A DNA stretch of 64,000 nt from an uncultured Prevotella sp. (GCA_944320305.1 CALUGW010000014.1:1-64000), one strand, 5' to 3'; positions 32,359 to 41,727 are shown, counted from the first letter of the stretch. A program made the numbers and translations. Notes: generated by a model not told the origin, from the sequence alone.

Positions 32359-33906
32359 TCAACTTATTCCATACAGTTCATTAATTTTGATGTTAATCGA
32401 ACGTATTTCCCGACTTTCGTAGAATGCAAGAATTTGTTGGATATCTTTTGCTGATATGGCACTGAGGTCAGGAATACGGAGTTTGCGCAGGTGCTGACTC
32501 TGCCAACGTGAAACCCCGCCATTCATAGTATTTGTGACAGCAGAAAGCTGGCAACGCACCAAATCGGACATCAAAAATGCAGCCAATAGACGCAACTGGA
32601 CGGATGAACGCCCTGTAATGTAGTAAATGTTATGCAATGGATAAAACAAGCCATCATCTACAAACACAAAGGTATTGCCGGACATATCAGGCAATAGTAT
32701 TTTGGGTTGCGTCAGCAAGCTTGGACTGATACGGTCTATCGTTTTATACCATTTGGCAGGTGATTTACGTGCAATATGTCTGGCGGCAAGTCGTTCCCTA
32801 TGCTGTTCGAGGTAGGCGTTGGCAAGAGGATAATTTGCTAAGTCAACAAGTGTGCCATCAGATTTATAAGGATTCAATAAGTATTCACCATGCCAATTAA
32901 ATTGATTTCCACGAAGGTCTCTCGCATTGATACTTGGCAAAATCAACTCTGTTTCAACTTTCTCTGGCAAATCACATGATACAAAAACTGCATCGGCACC
33001 CGTTGCCGCCCCTATTCCTATTTTAAAACCCTGCTGTTCGATGGTCTTAAATGTTTCATTTGTTGGAATAGAAGAAAATATGTTAGTCCAATTATCATCA
33101 ATGGGTATATTACGTTTGGAAAATTGCAAATCGGTCAATTCGTCAACTTTGCGAATTTCGCCATAATCAATTTTTTTTGATGGCTTATCGGCTTTGATGA
33201 CCGTTATGGCAGGATATGCGAGCACTTCTTCTTGAAAGGCATCAGCCTGTTCAAGGTCTATAATCATTTTTAGCGCATACTTTCTTGCGATTAGCTGCCG
33301 CAACTTTTTACCGTATTCATTTTTGAGCCACCGATTTGAGCAGATAAAGCAGTGGCAACCACCTTCTGTTAGTAAAGAAAGCGTCTTTTCAAAAAAAGGC
33401 ACATATAAATCGCAGCGGTAGTGAAACGTAGAGTAGTTGCGACGGCAATAATCACGCATATCTTCAGGTATGTTCTCATAGCGGACATATGGCGGATTGC
33501 CCACGACAACATCTACTTTGTCCGTCTTGCATTTGAGGAAATCAGCCACTTGTAGATTTTCCTTAGAAGGAGAAATTCCAATATCCGCAAGGCGTTTGCG
33601 AGAATGTTCGATTTTTCTCACGTCTATGTCGTATGCACGGACATTTCTATGAAAAGCCTCATTTGCGTCAAAATGATGAAATATAGCCGACTGCAAAAGT
33701 CTATGGGCGATTTCAACTACAAACTCTCCATCCCCACAAGATGGTTCAAGAATGCGGATATTGCGCAAGTCCGAATTGCTGTTGTAACCAACTTTGTCAA
33801 GCATATAACGAACTACCGCTGGAGACGTAAATACGTCACCATGGAAACCGCCATTGCTGCGAATGCCATATAGTGAAGCTGTTTTACTTAAATTCATCAG
33901 AAGCAC
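32359..33906 (-). CDS. Type II N6-adenine DNA methyltransferase
   Basis: The 515-residue protein has the class gamma-type order: SAM motif I LEPSCGDGEFV (about residues 53-63), catalytic motif NPPY at 137-140 in VVVGNPPYVRYE, and a long C-terminal target-recognition region. It would methylate adenine in the site cut by the adjacent PaeR7I-like nuclease. Its start lies inside the nuclease gene (23-bp overlap), so the two are co-translated. Base composition is AT-rich compared with the host genes on both sides, a sign of transfer. The site is inferred to be CTCGAG from the nuclease family. Confidence 0.9.
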   Translation of the reverse strand: MLLMNLSKTASLYGIRSNGGFHGDVFTSPAVVRYMLDKVGYNSNSDLRNIRILEPSCGDGEFVVEIAHRLLQSAIFHHFDANEAFHRNVRAYDIDVRKIEHSRKRLADIGISPSKENLQVADFLKCKTDKVDVVVGNPPYVRYENIPEDMRDYCRRNYSTFHYRCDLYVPFFEKTLSLLTEGGCHCFICSNRWLKNEYGKKLRQLIARKYALKMIIDLEQADAFQEEVLAYPAITVIKADKPSKKIDYGEIRKVDELTDLQFSKRNIPIDDNWTNIFSSIPTNETFKTIEQQGFKIGIGAATGADAVFVSCDLPEKVETELILPSINARDLRGNQFNWHGEYLLNPYKSDGTLVDLANYPLANAYLEQHRERLAARHIARKSPAKWYKTIDRISPSLLTQPKILLPDMSGNTFVFVDDGLFYPLHNIYYITGRSSVQLRLLAAFLMSDLVRCQLSAVTNTMNGGVSRWQSQHLRKLRIPDLSAISAKDIQQILAFYESREIRSINIKINELYGIS

Positions 33907-34606
33907 TATGAATATGACTATAAAAAGAATGCAAGAAACATTTTATTGAAATATCTTCGGCCATATCCCCGTATGTGTTTTTATCACTTGTCCACACAAG
34001 AGCAGTCGAAGTGTAGTGGCGTTCCCAAATTAGTTTTTGGCATAGGATGCGGTATCTGTCAAGGTAGCAGGCGCCATTAAATTCTGGTCGCACGGGGAAA
34101 AAAGGTTCATAATTGCGTACAGGCCGTTCTGAGTCTTTATCACGGCCTACGACCATCAGCCAACCAACCCAAGGCGCTAATTGTCCTGGAAATTGTCCTT
34201 CGCGGAAAGCCGTCCATAAATCCACGGCGGAGCCTATAGCTTCTTCTGTCCTGTTGTTGAAGTTGTTGCCATATGAACCAACTTGCGATTTTAATTCTAT
34301 AGCAGCAACGAGCTTCCCTGATGGCGCAACAACAAGCATATCCCAATCTTTTGATGAGCGGAAGAAGCCTGGCAGATAGTTCTTGTCTGTAATGATATAT
34401 TTTGATGGTACACCGGCATCACAAGCAACTTTCTTTAATAGTTCAATAAAACCATCCATCTGCTTGCCGCCTGTAACAGCCCCTCGATTAGAGGAGTCTC
34501 CGCTTTCGGACAACTGTTTTTGTTTCTTGTTCCAAAAGAAGCTGACAGCTTCGGCAATCATCGCCGAATAATCTGTGCCATTTATTTTTATATCAGTATG
34601 ATTCAT
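33884..34606 (-). CDS. PaeR7I/XhoI-like type II restriction endonuclease
   Basis: The 240-residue protein has the segment LPGFFRSSKDWDMLVV then AAIELKSQVGSYGNNFNNR, giving a PD-(D/E)xK active site with D89, E104 and K106. The NNFNNRTEEAIGSAVDLW block is typical of the PaeR7I family (XhoI and PaeR7I, site CTCGAG). It sits between the controller gene (3-bp gap) and the methyltransferase gene (23-bp overlap). CTCGAG sites exist in this window (for example near 13249 and 30182), as expected if the methyltransferase protects them. Codon and base use differ from neighbours. Confidence 0.88.
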   Translation of the reverse strand: MNHTDIKINGTDYSAMIAEAVSFFWNKKQKQLSESGDSSNRGAVTGGKQMDGFIELLKKVACDAGVPSKYIITDKNYLPGFFRSSKDWDMLVVAPSGKLVAAIELKSQVGSYGNNFNNRTEEAIGSAVDLWTAFREGQFPGQLAPWVGWLMVVGRDKDSERPVRNYEPFFPVRPEFNGACYLDRYRILCQKLIWERHYTSTALVWTSDKNTYGDMAEDISIKCFLHSFYSHIHSASDEFK

Positions 34607-34609
34607 AAT

Positions 34610-34816
34610 TTAAAATTGTGTGGTTATATTATTAGGTAATAATAGTTCTCTCACATCTATTTTTAGAATATCTGCAATCTGATACAGCACAGGTATAGGT
34701 GGTTGCACCTTGTTAGCCGCATACAAATTGACTGTATTGAAACTTTTACCCAACCGATGCGCTAAATCCGTTTGGCTCATTCCTTTGGCTTCCAAAAATT
34801 CCTTTATCCTATTCAT
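34610..34816 (-). CDS. Restriction-modification controller protein (Xre HTH)
   Basis: The 68-residue protein is almost only an HTH: IKEFLEAKGMSQTDLAHRLGK, here split as MSQTDLAHRLGKSFNTVNLY, then PPIPVLYQIADILKIDVREL. C proteins of this size delay nuclease expression after the system enters a cell by binding a site next to their promoter. It lies first in the C-R-M operon, and an inverted repeat abuts its -7 box. It could instead be a general Xre regulator, but position and size fit a controller. Confidence 0.85.
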   Translation of the reverse strand: MNRIKEFLEAKGMSQTDLAHRLGKSFNTVNLYAANKVQPPIPVLYQIADILKIDVRELLLPNNITTQF

Positions 34817-34838
34817 AGATATTCCTTGTTGTCATTTG

Positions 34839-34862
34839 CAAAGATACACAATTTAGTTGTGT
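34839..34862 (-). promoter_or_regulatory. Promoter and candidate C-box of the restriction-modification operon
   Basis: The minus-strand -7 box TATCTTTG (34839-34846) directly touches an inverted repeat, ACACAA (34846-34851) and TTGTGT (34857-34862). That places a dimer binding site just upstream of the -7 box, as expected for controller autoregulation. Confidence 0.6.
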
Positions 34863-35307
34863 GTTCGGTATGAAAGCTAATTTTTTAGGAATGGTTGTAC
34901 CTCTATTTGCTCTATAAAGCATATAAGAACATGATTTTCAGCATCAAAGCAAGCCCTACGTAAATACCGCCGCATGATATAATGGCATTAGAACAGCGTT
35001 GCGATTTTGATAAAAGTAAAGCAAAAAGCACCGAAGAATTATGTTTCTCGGTGTTTTTTGTTGTGAAGTAAAGAATCGGGAGAATGATTTACAATGCTAT
35101 GCCTACATCGTAGGCGAGAACACCATGTATCACGAGCGGTCCGCTTTCGGACTGTGATTTTCGACTAAACGCCGCGTCCAAATAAGCATATTCAAATGTG
35201 CTTATTTGGATTTTGCGGTGTAATGCGCCGGCTGTCAGCCGCTTGCGGAGGGGAAATAAGGAGCGGCAGGCGGCTGCGGCCCCGCTCCGGCGCGTACTTT
35301 CCCGCCG
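34863..35307. other. Low-GC intergenic region beyond the restriction-modification system
   Basis: The stretch is AT-rich like the restriction genes up to about 35150, then returns to host composition. It contains a hairpin CACCGA (35029-35034) / TCGGTG (35048-35053) followed by six T, a plus-strand terminator without a gene before it. A short open frame (about 35072-35155) contains CYAYIVGENTMYHERSAFGL and ends in a stop; it looks like the tail of a lost gene. No tRNA or attachment repeat was found. Confidence 0.5.
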
Positions 35308-36336
35308 TCAGAACCTCACGAGCCTGAACGGCTTGCCGCCTATCAGCGCGCCTATGCGGGGGAAGCCACTGTTGTACATCTGGCCCGTCTTGATGAGGAA
35401 CACGCGCTCGGCGCGGCTCAGGGCGAGCAGGTCGGCGAAGCTCTTGAGCCGCGCCTCGTGGGCCATGTGCTGCTCGTAGTCCATGTGGGCGAGCCGTCCG
35501 GGTATGCGGTGGGCGTAGGGCAGGCGCGCCGTGGCGAAGTCGAGAAAGCCCACGCTGTCTGACGTGAGCAGCAGCGGCAGGCCGTCTTTCAGCGAGCTGT
35601 GTATGGTCTCAATGGCGCGGAGCGACCTCTCCATGAGCCGCCCGCGGCCCTCGGGCGGCAGAATGTCGTACTGGCCGTCGCCCTCCCTGAAGTCGCCGAG
35701 CAGCTGCTGGAAGCGGCTCGTCACGGCCACGTAGGGCCCGCCTATCTCGTCCTGCACGGCTCTGACGGTCTCCCGCAGCTCGGCCGAGGGGCGGAACAGC
35801 TCCTCGAAGAGCGGCTTGAACCTCTTGCCGTTCTCGATGTGGGCGTTGGTGTAGACGTGAATCTGCTTGTAGTCCTTGGCGAAGTTCTGGCGCAGCCACA
35901 GCCGCTGGAACGGCTGCTCGACGTGGGTGCCGTTGCTGCCGCAGAACACGGGCAGGGCGTCGCGGCTGTTGTAGCACAGCTCGTCGTCGCTGACAGTCCA
36001 ATCGACGGCGGCGGGCAGCAGGTAGTCCTCCAGGCGGAAGGGGTGGCGGAAGCTGATCCTGAAGTCAATCCCCATGCTGCGGCACACCGACCAGACGGAC
36101 ACGATGCCCCTGAGGCGGTCGCACAGTCCGCCGTGGTGCATGCGCCCGTCGGCCATGAAGACCACCATCTTGCGGCTGTTGCGGGCGCGGGGAGCGTCGG
36201 GGGTGTAGTACTGCGTTACGTACTTGCCGACCTCGCGGCGCCACTTGCCGCGCTGCTTGAACAGGTTCTGGAACACGTTCTGTATGTCCTTGCCCACAAC
36301 GTGGGGCAGGCCCTCCTTGCCTCTCATCGGTATCAT
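35308..36336 (-). CDS. Putative fucosyltransferase-like glycosyltransferase
   Basis: The 342-residue protein has an N-terminal GGLCDRLRGIVSVW segment that resembles the donor-side loop (GLGDRLxG) of NodZ/plant-type fucosyltransferases. Its later part has LLLTSDSVGFLD, as in enzymes that bind GDP-fucose, and a C-terminal RVFLIKTGQMYNSGFPR. No signal peptide is present. It is the last gene of a three-gene glycosyltransferase operon (ATGA overlap with the gene before it). Assignment rests on short motifs only; another GT-B activity is possible. Confidence 0.5.
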   Translation of the reverse strand: MIPMRGKEGLPHVVGKDIQNVFQNLFKQRGKWRREVGKYVTQYYTPDAPRARNSRKMVVFMADGRMHHGGLCDRLRGIVSVWSVCRSMGIDFRISFRHPFRLEDYLLPAAVDWTVSDDELCYNSRDALPVFCGSNGTHVEQPFQRLWLRQNFAKDYKQIHVYTNAHIENGKRFKPLFEELFRPSAELRETVRAVQDEIGGPYVAVTSRFQQLLGDFREGDGQYDILPPEGRGRLMERSLRAIETIHSSLKDGLPLLLTSDSVGFLDFATARLPYAHRIPGRLAHMDYEQHMAHEARLKSFADLLALSRAERVFLIKTGQMYNSGFPRIGALIGGKPFRLVRF

Positions 36337-37190
36337 CGGTCCTGTATTTTGTCTTTGAATATTCGCTTTATCAAGTTTGTGAGCCTGCGCTGGGTGTTGG
36401 AGCGGCGCACGCGGAGCGGGATGCGCCGCAGGGCGTCAGTGTCGAGGTCGGCGCACTCGTCGGCGGCGGTGCGCCCGAGCATGTGCTCCCTGGCGAAGAA
36501 GGCCGAGGCGAAGGCGTTCCACTCCTCCTTGTTGCCCCAGTAGTGGCCTATCCACGGCTCTGCCGGGGCAAGGCCCACGGTCTCGCGCAGGGCTATGGAG
36601 AGGGCGTACTGCTCGATGACGCGCCGCTCGGCGCCGTCGGCCAGCATTCCGTCGCACACGGCCAGGGCCAGCTCCAGGGCCTCGGCGGCGCGCGCTCCTG
36701 GCAGGCCCACCACCCCGGCGTTCCACATCGTGTGCCCGGGGCCTATGGTCACGCCGCCGTAGGTGCGCCCCCTGACCTGCCGCCACATGCGCAGCGAGCG
36801 CGACTTCATGCCGCTGGGGTGGCCCTCGTCGAGGTGCATCAGTCCGCCGCCCTGCTCCAGCCGCGAGCAGAGCGCGGCGTAGTCGCCGCGGAGGAAGGTG
36901 TCGCTGTCGAGATAGAGCATATCCTCGCCGGGGCGGATGGAGAGCAGGTGCTGCATGGCTTTTATCTTCACGCGCCAGAAGAAGTGCAGCGGCCCTTCCC
37001 ACTCCTTTATTGTGTCGTCGGTGACGGGCAGGGGGCTGACCGGCCCGATGCCGCCGTAATACTGCGGACTGGTGGTCACGACGAAGATGCGGTCGTGCGG
37101 TCGCATCTGCCTCATAAACGTGAGGATTGACAGGCGGGCCTGCAGATGGTCCGACAGGCGGTCGCCGAATATCAGGTAAAGAATGTTCAT
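36333..37190 (-). CDS. Glycosyltransferase with DxD motif (GT-A fold)
   Basis: The 285-residue protein has the metal-nucleotide motif in MLYLDSDTF (D95 and D97), a region FWRVKIKAMQ typical of GT-A enzymes that read KxKA before the DxD, and TMWNAGVVGLP as acceptor-side loop. The C-terminus is basic (RRSNTQRRLTNLIKRIFKDK) and may hold it at the membrane. It lies between the two fucosyltransferase-like genes with a 4-bp overlap and a 5-bp gap. The sugar transferred is unknown. Confidence 0.75.
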   Translation of the reverse strand: MNILYLIFGDRLSDHLQARLSILTFMRQMRPHDRIFVVTTSPQYYGGIGPVSPLPVTDDTIKEWEGPLHFFWRVKIKAMQHLLSIRPGEDMLYLDSDTFLRGDYAALCSRLEQGGGLMHLDEGHPSGMKSRSLRMWRQVRGRTYGGVTIGPGHTMWNAGVVGLPGARAAEALELALAVCDGMLADGAERRVIEQYALSIALRETVGLAPAEPWIGHYWGNKEEWNAFASAFFAREHMLGRTAADECADLDTDALRRIPLRVRRSNTQRRLTNLIKRIFKDKIQDR

Positions 37191-37195
37191 GTGGT

Positions 37196-38014
37196 TTACT
37201 CTATGTGTCTGAAAAGATAGTCAAAGCGCTTGAAGCTGTCGGGAGTCATGTCCTGCCGGGCGTCGTAGGCCCAGCAGAGCGGCGTGTCGCGATACATCGC
37301 GGCCACGAGCGAGAAGGTGCTCGGCGGCCCTATTATGGCGTCGCAGAGCGACAGCAGGCACAGGTCTTCGGCGGCGTTGCCGCGGGCGAAGACCACCTTA
37401 GCCGCTCCGCACCCGTTGAGATATACGTTGCGATCCAGCTGCGGGTCGTTGCCGCATACGAACACGCAGACGCGCCGACCGCTGCTGATGGCGGCAAATC
37501 GGGCGGCCATCGCGGCGTATTCGGCGTCGGAGTAGTAGTATTGTCCGCCGTGCCACGTCTTGTAGTCGCCGCGCCGCACGTGCAGGCCGAGGCGCAGGTC
37601 GCAGCCCCGGGCGGCCTCGTCGGCAAAGGCCGACACCTTATTTAATATTTCGGGCCTGAAGGCGAAGAGCCGCATGATGTCCGGCTTGTACTTCAGGAAG
37701 AGGTCGTAGAACCTGGCGTACCAGCCTTCCACCACCACGTTGCGCCGCGAGAGCATCAGCCGCTCCTTGGCGGCGGTGTCCTCGCCGGGCGTGTTGAAGC
37801 TCACCACGGGCAGCAGCCCCAGCCCGGCGGCCAGCTTGGCCGCCGCGTAGGTGAGGAAGTTGTGGCCCCGCGTGGAGCTTATGGCGAAGTAGGGGTACTT
37901 GTAGCAGAAGCGCATCGACACCGTGCGGCGTCCGTGCTCGCGCCCCCAGGCGTAAACGTGGGCATACTGGAGCATGTTGTTGCACATCCTGCCTTTGTCT
38001 CTTGCAAAAATCAT
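37196..38014 (-). CDS. GT11-like (alpha-1,2-fucosyltransferase family) glycosyltransferase
   Basis: The 272-residue protein has the N-terminal GRMCNNMLQYAHVYAW, a variant of the GT11 GGLGNQMFQYAFA motif, and the GDP-fucose-binding motif HVRRGDY (residues 145-151) shared by alpha-1,2 and alpha-1,6 fucosyltransferases. A later IIGPPSTFSLVAAMY segment is also typical. The start at 38014 is chosen because the 47-residue extension to 38155 covers the promoter (-7 box CAAAGTTA read on the minus strand, 38047-38054). It leads a three-gene operon, probably for a surface or capsule glycan. Confidence 0.78.
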   Translation of the reverse strand: MIFARDKGRMCNNMLQYAHVYAWGREHGRRTVSMRFCYKYPYFAISSTRGHNFLTYAAAKLAAGLGLLPVVSFNTPGEDTAAKERLMLSRRNVVVEGWYARFYDLFLKYKPDIMRLFAFRPEILNKVSAFADEAARGCDLRLGLHVRRGDYKTWHGGQYYYSDAEYAAMAARFAAISSGRRVCVFVCGNDPQLDRNVYLNGCGAAKVVFARGNAAEDLCLLSLCDAIIGPPSTFSLVAAMYRDTPLCWAYDARQDMTPDSFKRFDYLFRHIE

Positions 38015-38173
38015 CGCGCGTCGGGTTGAAATTGGTTTTGCTGCGGCAAAGTTACGAAAAATATGCGAGCGGCGAGGCCTAAACAAGGAAAAAGAGCTGC
38101 CGGGCGCCCCGGACCCCCGCCTCCGCGAAGCCTTAAATAATGTAAATTGTGGCACGGTTACGAAAGTTTAGTC

Positions 38174-38181
38174 TAAATTTG
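38174..38181 (+). promoter_or_regulatory. -7 box for the GH3 acyl-amido synthetase operon
   Basis: TAAATTTG, 22 bp upstream of the start at 38204, back to back with the minus-strand box at 38047-38054. Confidence 0.45.
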
Positions 38182-38203
38182 CATCGTAAAATACCTTTTT
38201 GCG

Positions 38204-39736
38204 ATGAGCTTAACAAGTATTGTCAGCAAACTATTCGTGCCGAGGCAGCATGAGCTGCGGCGGCACGCCAACGGCGGCGAGGACCTGCAGCGGCGCGCGC
38301 TGGCGCAGCTTGTGGGCGCGGCCAGGGACACCGAGTATGGCCGCAACCATCTCTTCGGCGCCACGCGGAGCTATGACGACTTCGTGCGCCACACGCCGCT
38401 GAACACCTACGAGGAGCTGAAGGGCGACATCGACCGCATGCGCCACGGCGAGCGCGACATACTGTGGCCCGGCCGCGTGTGCTGGTACGCCAAGTCGTCG
38501 GGCACCACCAACGACAAGAGCAAGTTCATACCCGTGAGCGCGCAGGGCCTGCGCGACACCCACTACCGCGGCGGCCAGGACTGCGTGGCCATGTATCTGG
38601 CCAACAACCCGCGCAGCCGGATGTTCGACGGCAAGGGGCTGATACTCGGCGGGAGCCACGCGCCCAACTACAACCTGCCGGGCAGCCTGGTGGGCGACCT
38701 CAGCGCCATACTGATAGAGAACATAAACCCGCTGGTGAACCTGGTGCGCGTGCCGAAGAAGCAGACTGCGCTGCTGGCCGACTTCGAGGTGAAGCGCGAC
38801 CGCATAGCCCGCGAGACCATCGGCAAGAACGTGACAAACCTGAGCGGAGTGCCCTCGTGGATGCTCTCGGTGCTCAGCCGCGTTATGGAGCTGTCGGGCA
38901 AGCGCCACCTCGAGGAGGTGTGGCCGGGCGTGGAGGTGTTCTTCCACGGCGGGGTGGCCTTCACCCCCTACCGCAGCCAGTATGAGCAGCTCATAACCTC
39001 GCCCTACATGCACTACATGGAGACCTACAACGCCAGCGAGGGATTCTTCGGCCTGCAGAACGACCCGCAGGACAAGTCGATGCTGCTGATGCTCGACTAC
39101 GGCGTGTTCTATGAGTTCATACCGATGGACGAGTTCGGCACCGACAACCCCACGGCGGTGCCGCTGTGGGGCGTGGAGACGGGGCGCAACTATGCCATGG
39201 TGATATCGACCTCGTGCGGACTGTGGCGCTACATTTTGGGCGACACGGTGAGCTTCACGTCAGTGAACCCCTACAAATTCATCATAACGGGCCGCACCAA
39301 GAGCTTCATCAACGCCTTCGGCGAGGAGCTGATCGTTGACAACGCCGAGCGCGGCCTGGCCATGGCCTGCGCCGAGACGGGCGCCGAGGTGAGCGACTAC
39401 ACGGCCGCCCCCGTCTTCATGGACGGCAGGGCGAAGTGCCGCCACCAGTGGCTCATAGACTTCGCCCGCCCGCCGCGCGACGTGGCGAAGTTCGCCAGTG
39501 TGCTCGACAAGCGCCTGCAGGAGCTTAACAGCGACTACGAGGCCAAGCGCTACAAGGACATAACGCTGCAGCACCTCGAGGTGGTGGTGGCCCGGCCGGG
39601 CCTCTTCAACGACTGGCTGAAGCTGAAAGGCAAGCTCGGCGGGCAGCACAAGGTGCCGCGGCTGAGCAACAGCCGCGAGACAATGGACCAGCTGCTGCGC
39701 ATGAACACCGCGCAGGACAAGCCGCAGGAGCTATGA
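38204..39736 (+). CDS. GH3-family acyl-adenylate amido synthetase
   Basis: The 510-residue protein belongs to the family named after the plant auxin-responsive GH3/JAR1 enzymes, part of the ANL superfamily. It has the ATP-binding loop KSSGTTNDKSKFIPV, YNASEGFFGLQ, WRYILGDTVSFT and FINAFGEELIVDNAE. Plant members join an acyl acid to an amino acid through an acyl adenylate. Bacteroidales carry conserved copies of unknown substrate. Its stop overlaps the start of the Ig-like lipoprotein gene by 4 bp, so the three genes up to 42540 form an operon. Confidence 0.9.
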   Translation: MSLTSIVSKLFVPRQHELRRHANGGEDLQRRALAQLVGAARDTEYGRNHLFGATRSYDDFVRHTPLNTYEELKGDIDRMRHGERDILWPGRVCWYAKSSGTTNDKSKFIPVSAQGLRDTHYRGGQDCVAMYLANNPRSRMFDGKGLILGGSHAPNYNLPGSLVGDLSAILIENINPLVNLVRVPKKQTALLADFEVKRDRIARETIGKNVTNLSGVPSWMLSVLSRVMELSGKRHLEEVWPGVEVFFHGGVAFTPYRSQYEQLITSPYMHYMETYNASEGFFGLQNDPQDKSMLLMLDYGVFYEFIPMDEFGTDNPTAVPLWGVETGRNYAMVISTSCGLWRYILGDTVSFTSVNPYKFIITGRTKSFINAFGEELIVDNAERGLAMACAETGAEVSDYTAAPVFMDGRAKCRHQWLIDFARPPRDVAKFASVLDKRLQELNSDYEAKRYKDITLQHLEVVVARPGLFNDWLKLKGKLGGQHKVPRLSNSRETMDQLLRMNTAQDKPQEL

Positions 39737-41715
39737 CGGAGAACCGCAGCAGGCACCACAAGAGGACACGGCGGGCCGCCGCGCGGCTGGCCGTGTGGGC
39801 CGCGGCGCTGGCCGCGGCGGTGTCGTCGTGCGCCAGGATGGGCCAGCCCGACGGCGGATGGTTTGACGAGACGCCGCCGAGAGTCGTCTCGTCGGCGCCC
39901 CACGACGGCGCCACGGACGTGTCGTCGGGGAAAATAAGCATACGCTTCGACGAGTATGTGAAGATAGAGGACGCCTCGAACAAGGTGGTGGTGTCGCCCC
40001 CGCAGATTGAGGTGCCCGAGATACGCACCGCCGGAAAGGAGATAAGGGTGGAGCTGAAGGACTCGCTGAAGCCCGGAATGACATACACCATCGACTTCTC
40101 CGACGCCATATCGGACAACAACGAGGGCAACCCCATGGGCAACTACACCTACAGCTTCTCCACCGGGGGCCACATCGACACGCTCGAAGTGGCGGGCACG
40201 GTGGTGGACGCCTCCAACCTTGAGCCGGTGAAAGGCATCCTCGTGGGCCTTTACAGCGACATGGCCGACTCGGCGTTCACCACGAAGCCCATGCTCCGCG
40301 TGTCGCGCACGGACAGCCGCGGGCGCTTCATAATACGAGGGGTGGCGCCGGGTGCCTACCGCGCCTACGCCCTGCAGGACGCCGACGGCAACTACCTCTA
40401 CAGCCAGAAGAGCGAGATGCTGGCCTTCAGCGCCGACTCCATCGTGCCCACCAGCGGCCCCGACATAAGGCAGGACACCATCTGGCGCGACTCGCTGCGC
40501 ATAGAGTCGATAGTGCGCACGGGCTACACCCACTTCTATCCCGACGACATTGTGCTGCGAGCCTTCACCGCCGAGCAGACCGACCGCTATCTCATCAAGA
40601 CCGAAAGGAAAGACCCCGACAGGATAGGGGTGTTCTTCAGCTACGGCAGCGACAGCCTGCCCTCCGTGCGCGGGCTTGACTTCGACGCCTCCACGGCGTT
40701 CATAACAGAGCCGTCGGAGCGCAACGACACCATAACATACTGGCTCAGAGACACCGCGCTGGTGAACCGCGACACGCTGACTCTCGAGCTGACATACATG
40801 ATGACCGACACCACGGGGCTGCTCGTGGAGCGCACCGACACCGTGCAGGCCTTGCCGCGCGTGTCTTACGCCACGCGCAAGAAGGAGCAGGACAAGCTGC
40901 GCGAGGACTGGCTGAAGGAAGTGGAGAAGGCCCGGAAGAAGGGCGAGCCGCACGACTCGGTGATGCCCGTCGAGCCGCTGGCCGTCAGGATGCGAACCGG
41001 CACATCGCTCGACCCCGACAGGAACGTGGTGCTGGAGATGCCCTCGCCGCTGGCCCGCTGCGACACGTCGGCCATTCACCTTTACTCCAAGCGCGACACA
41101 CTGTGGTACAGGGCGCGCTTTGAGTTCAAGCCCGTGGAGGGCAAGCTGCGCGAATACCGCCTCAGAGCCGAGTGGCGGCCGGGGGTGGAATACAGTCTGG
41201 AGATAGACTCTGCGGCCTTTGAGGACATCTACGGCCTCGTGTCGGACAAGTTCAAGTCGGGTCTCAGGGTGCGCTCCATGGACGAGTACAGCTCGCTGAC
41301 GGTCAGCCTCTCGGGCGTCGTCGACACCGGCGTGGTGGTGCAGCTGCTCAACAGCAGCGACAATGTGGTCAAGCAGACGCGCGCCCCGGGCGGCTCGGCT
41401 GAGTTCTTCTACGTGATGCCGGGCACCTACTATCTGCGAGCCTTCGCCGACACCAACGGCAACGGACGCTGGGACACCGGCGACTATGGCGCCGGTCGGC
41501 AGCCCGAGCGGGTTACATACTATCCCAAGGCCGTGGAGTGCAAGGCCAAGTGGGACGTGACGGTGAGCTGGAACATGGCCGCCCTGCCCGCCGACAGGCA
41601 GAAACCGTCGGCCATAACCAAGCAGAAGCCCGACCAGGAGCGCCGCCGCACCAACCGCAACGCCGAGCGGGCGCGCGGCCTGGGCATACAGTACACCGGC
41701 CAAGGACAACCGTAA
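39733..41715 (+). CDS. Lipoprotein with SbsA-type Ig-like domain
   Basis: The 660-residue protein has a long basic N-terminus followed by a hydrophobic segment and lipobox AAVSSC (C33). Next comes an SbsA/Ig_5-like domain (DETPPRVVSSAPHDGATDV to about residue 145), then a carboxypeptidase-regulatory-like beta domain (about 155-220, GRFIIRGVAPGAYRAYAL), an acidic-basic middle, and a C-terminal beta domain with DTNGNGRWDTGDY, a calcium-type loop. It is widespread in Bacteroidales and of unknown role, presumably in the outer membrane or on the surface. Confidence 0.82.
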   Translation: MTENRSRHHKRTRRAAARLAVWAAALAAAVSSCARMGQPDGGWFDETPPRVVSSAPHDGATDVSSGKISIRFDEYVKIEDASNKVVVSPPQIEVPEIRTAGKEIRVELKDSLKPGMTYTIDFSDAISDNNEGNPMGNYTYSFSTGGHIDTLEVAGTVVDASNLEPVKGILVGLYSDMADSAFTTKPMLRVSRTDSRGRFIIRGVAPGAYRAYALQDADGNYLYSQKSEMLAFSADSIVPTSGPDIRQDTIWRDSLRIESIVRTGYTHFYPDDIVLRAFTAEQTDRYLIKTERKDPDRIGVFFSYGSDSLPSVRGLDFDASTAFITEPSERNDTITYWLRDTALVNRDTLTLELTYMMTDTTGLLVERTDTVQALPRVSYATRKKEQDKLREDWLKEVEKARKKGEPHDSVMPVEPLAVRMRTGTSLDPDRNVVLEMPSPLARCDTSAIHLYSKRDTLWYRARFEFKPVEGKLREYRLRAEWRPGVEYSLEIDSAAFEDIYGLVSDKFKSGLRVRSMDEYSSLTVSLSGVVDTGVVVQLLNSSDNVVKQTRAPGGSAEFFYVMPGTYYLRAFADTNGNGRWDTGDYGAGRQPERVTYYPKAVECKAKWDVTVSWNMAALPADRQKPSAITKQKPDQERRRTNRNAERARGLGIQYTGQGQP

Positions 41716-41727
41716 AAACTGACATAT

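Noticed and set aside
39550-41709. A 719-codon minus-strand open frame opposite the Ig-like lipoprotein
   Set aside because: The plus-strand gene has a lipobox, domain matches and operon overlaps; the minus frame is a shadow.
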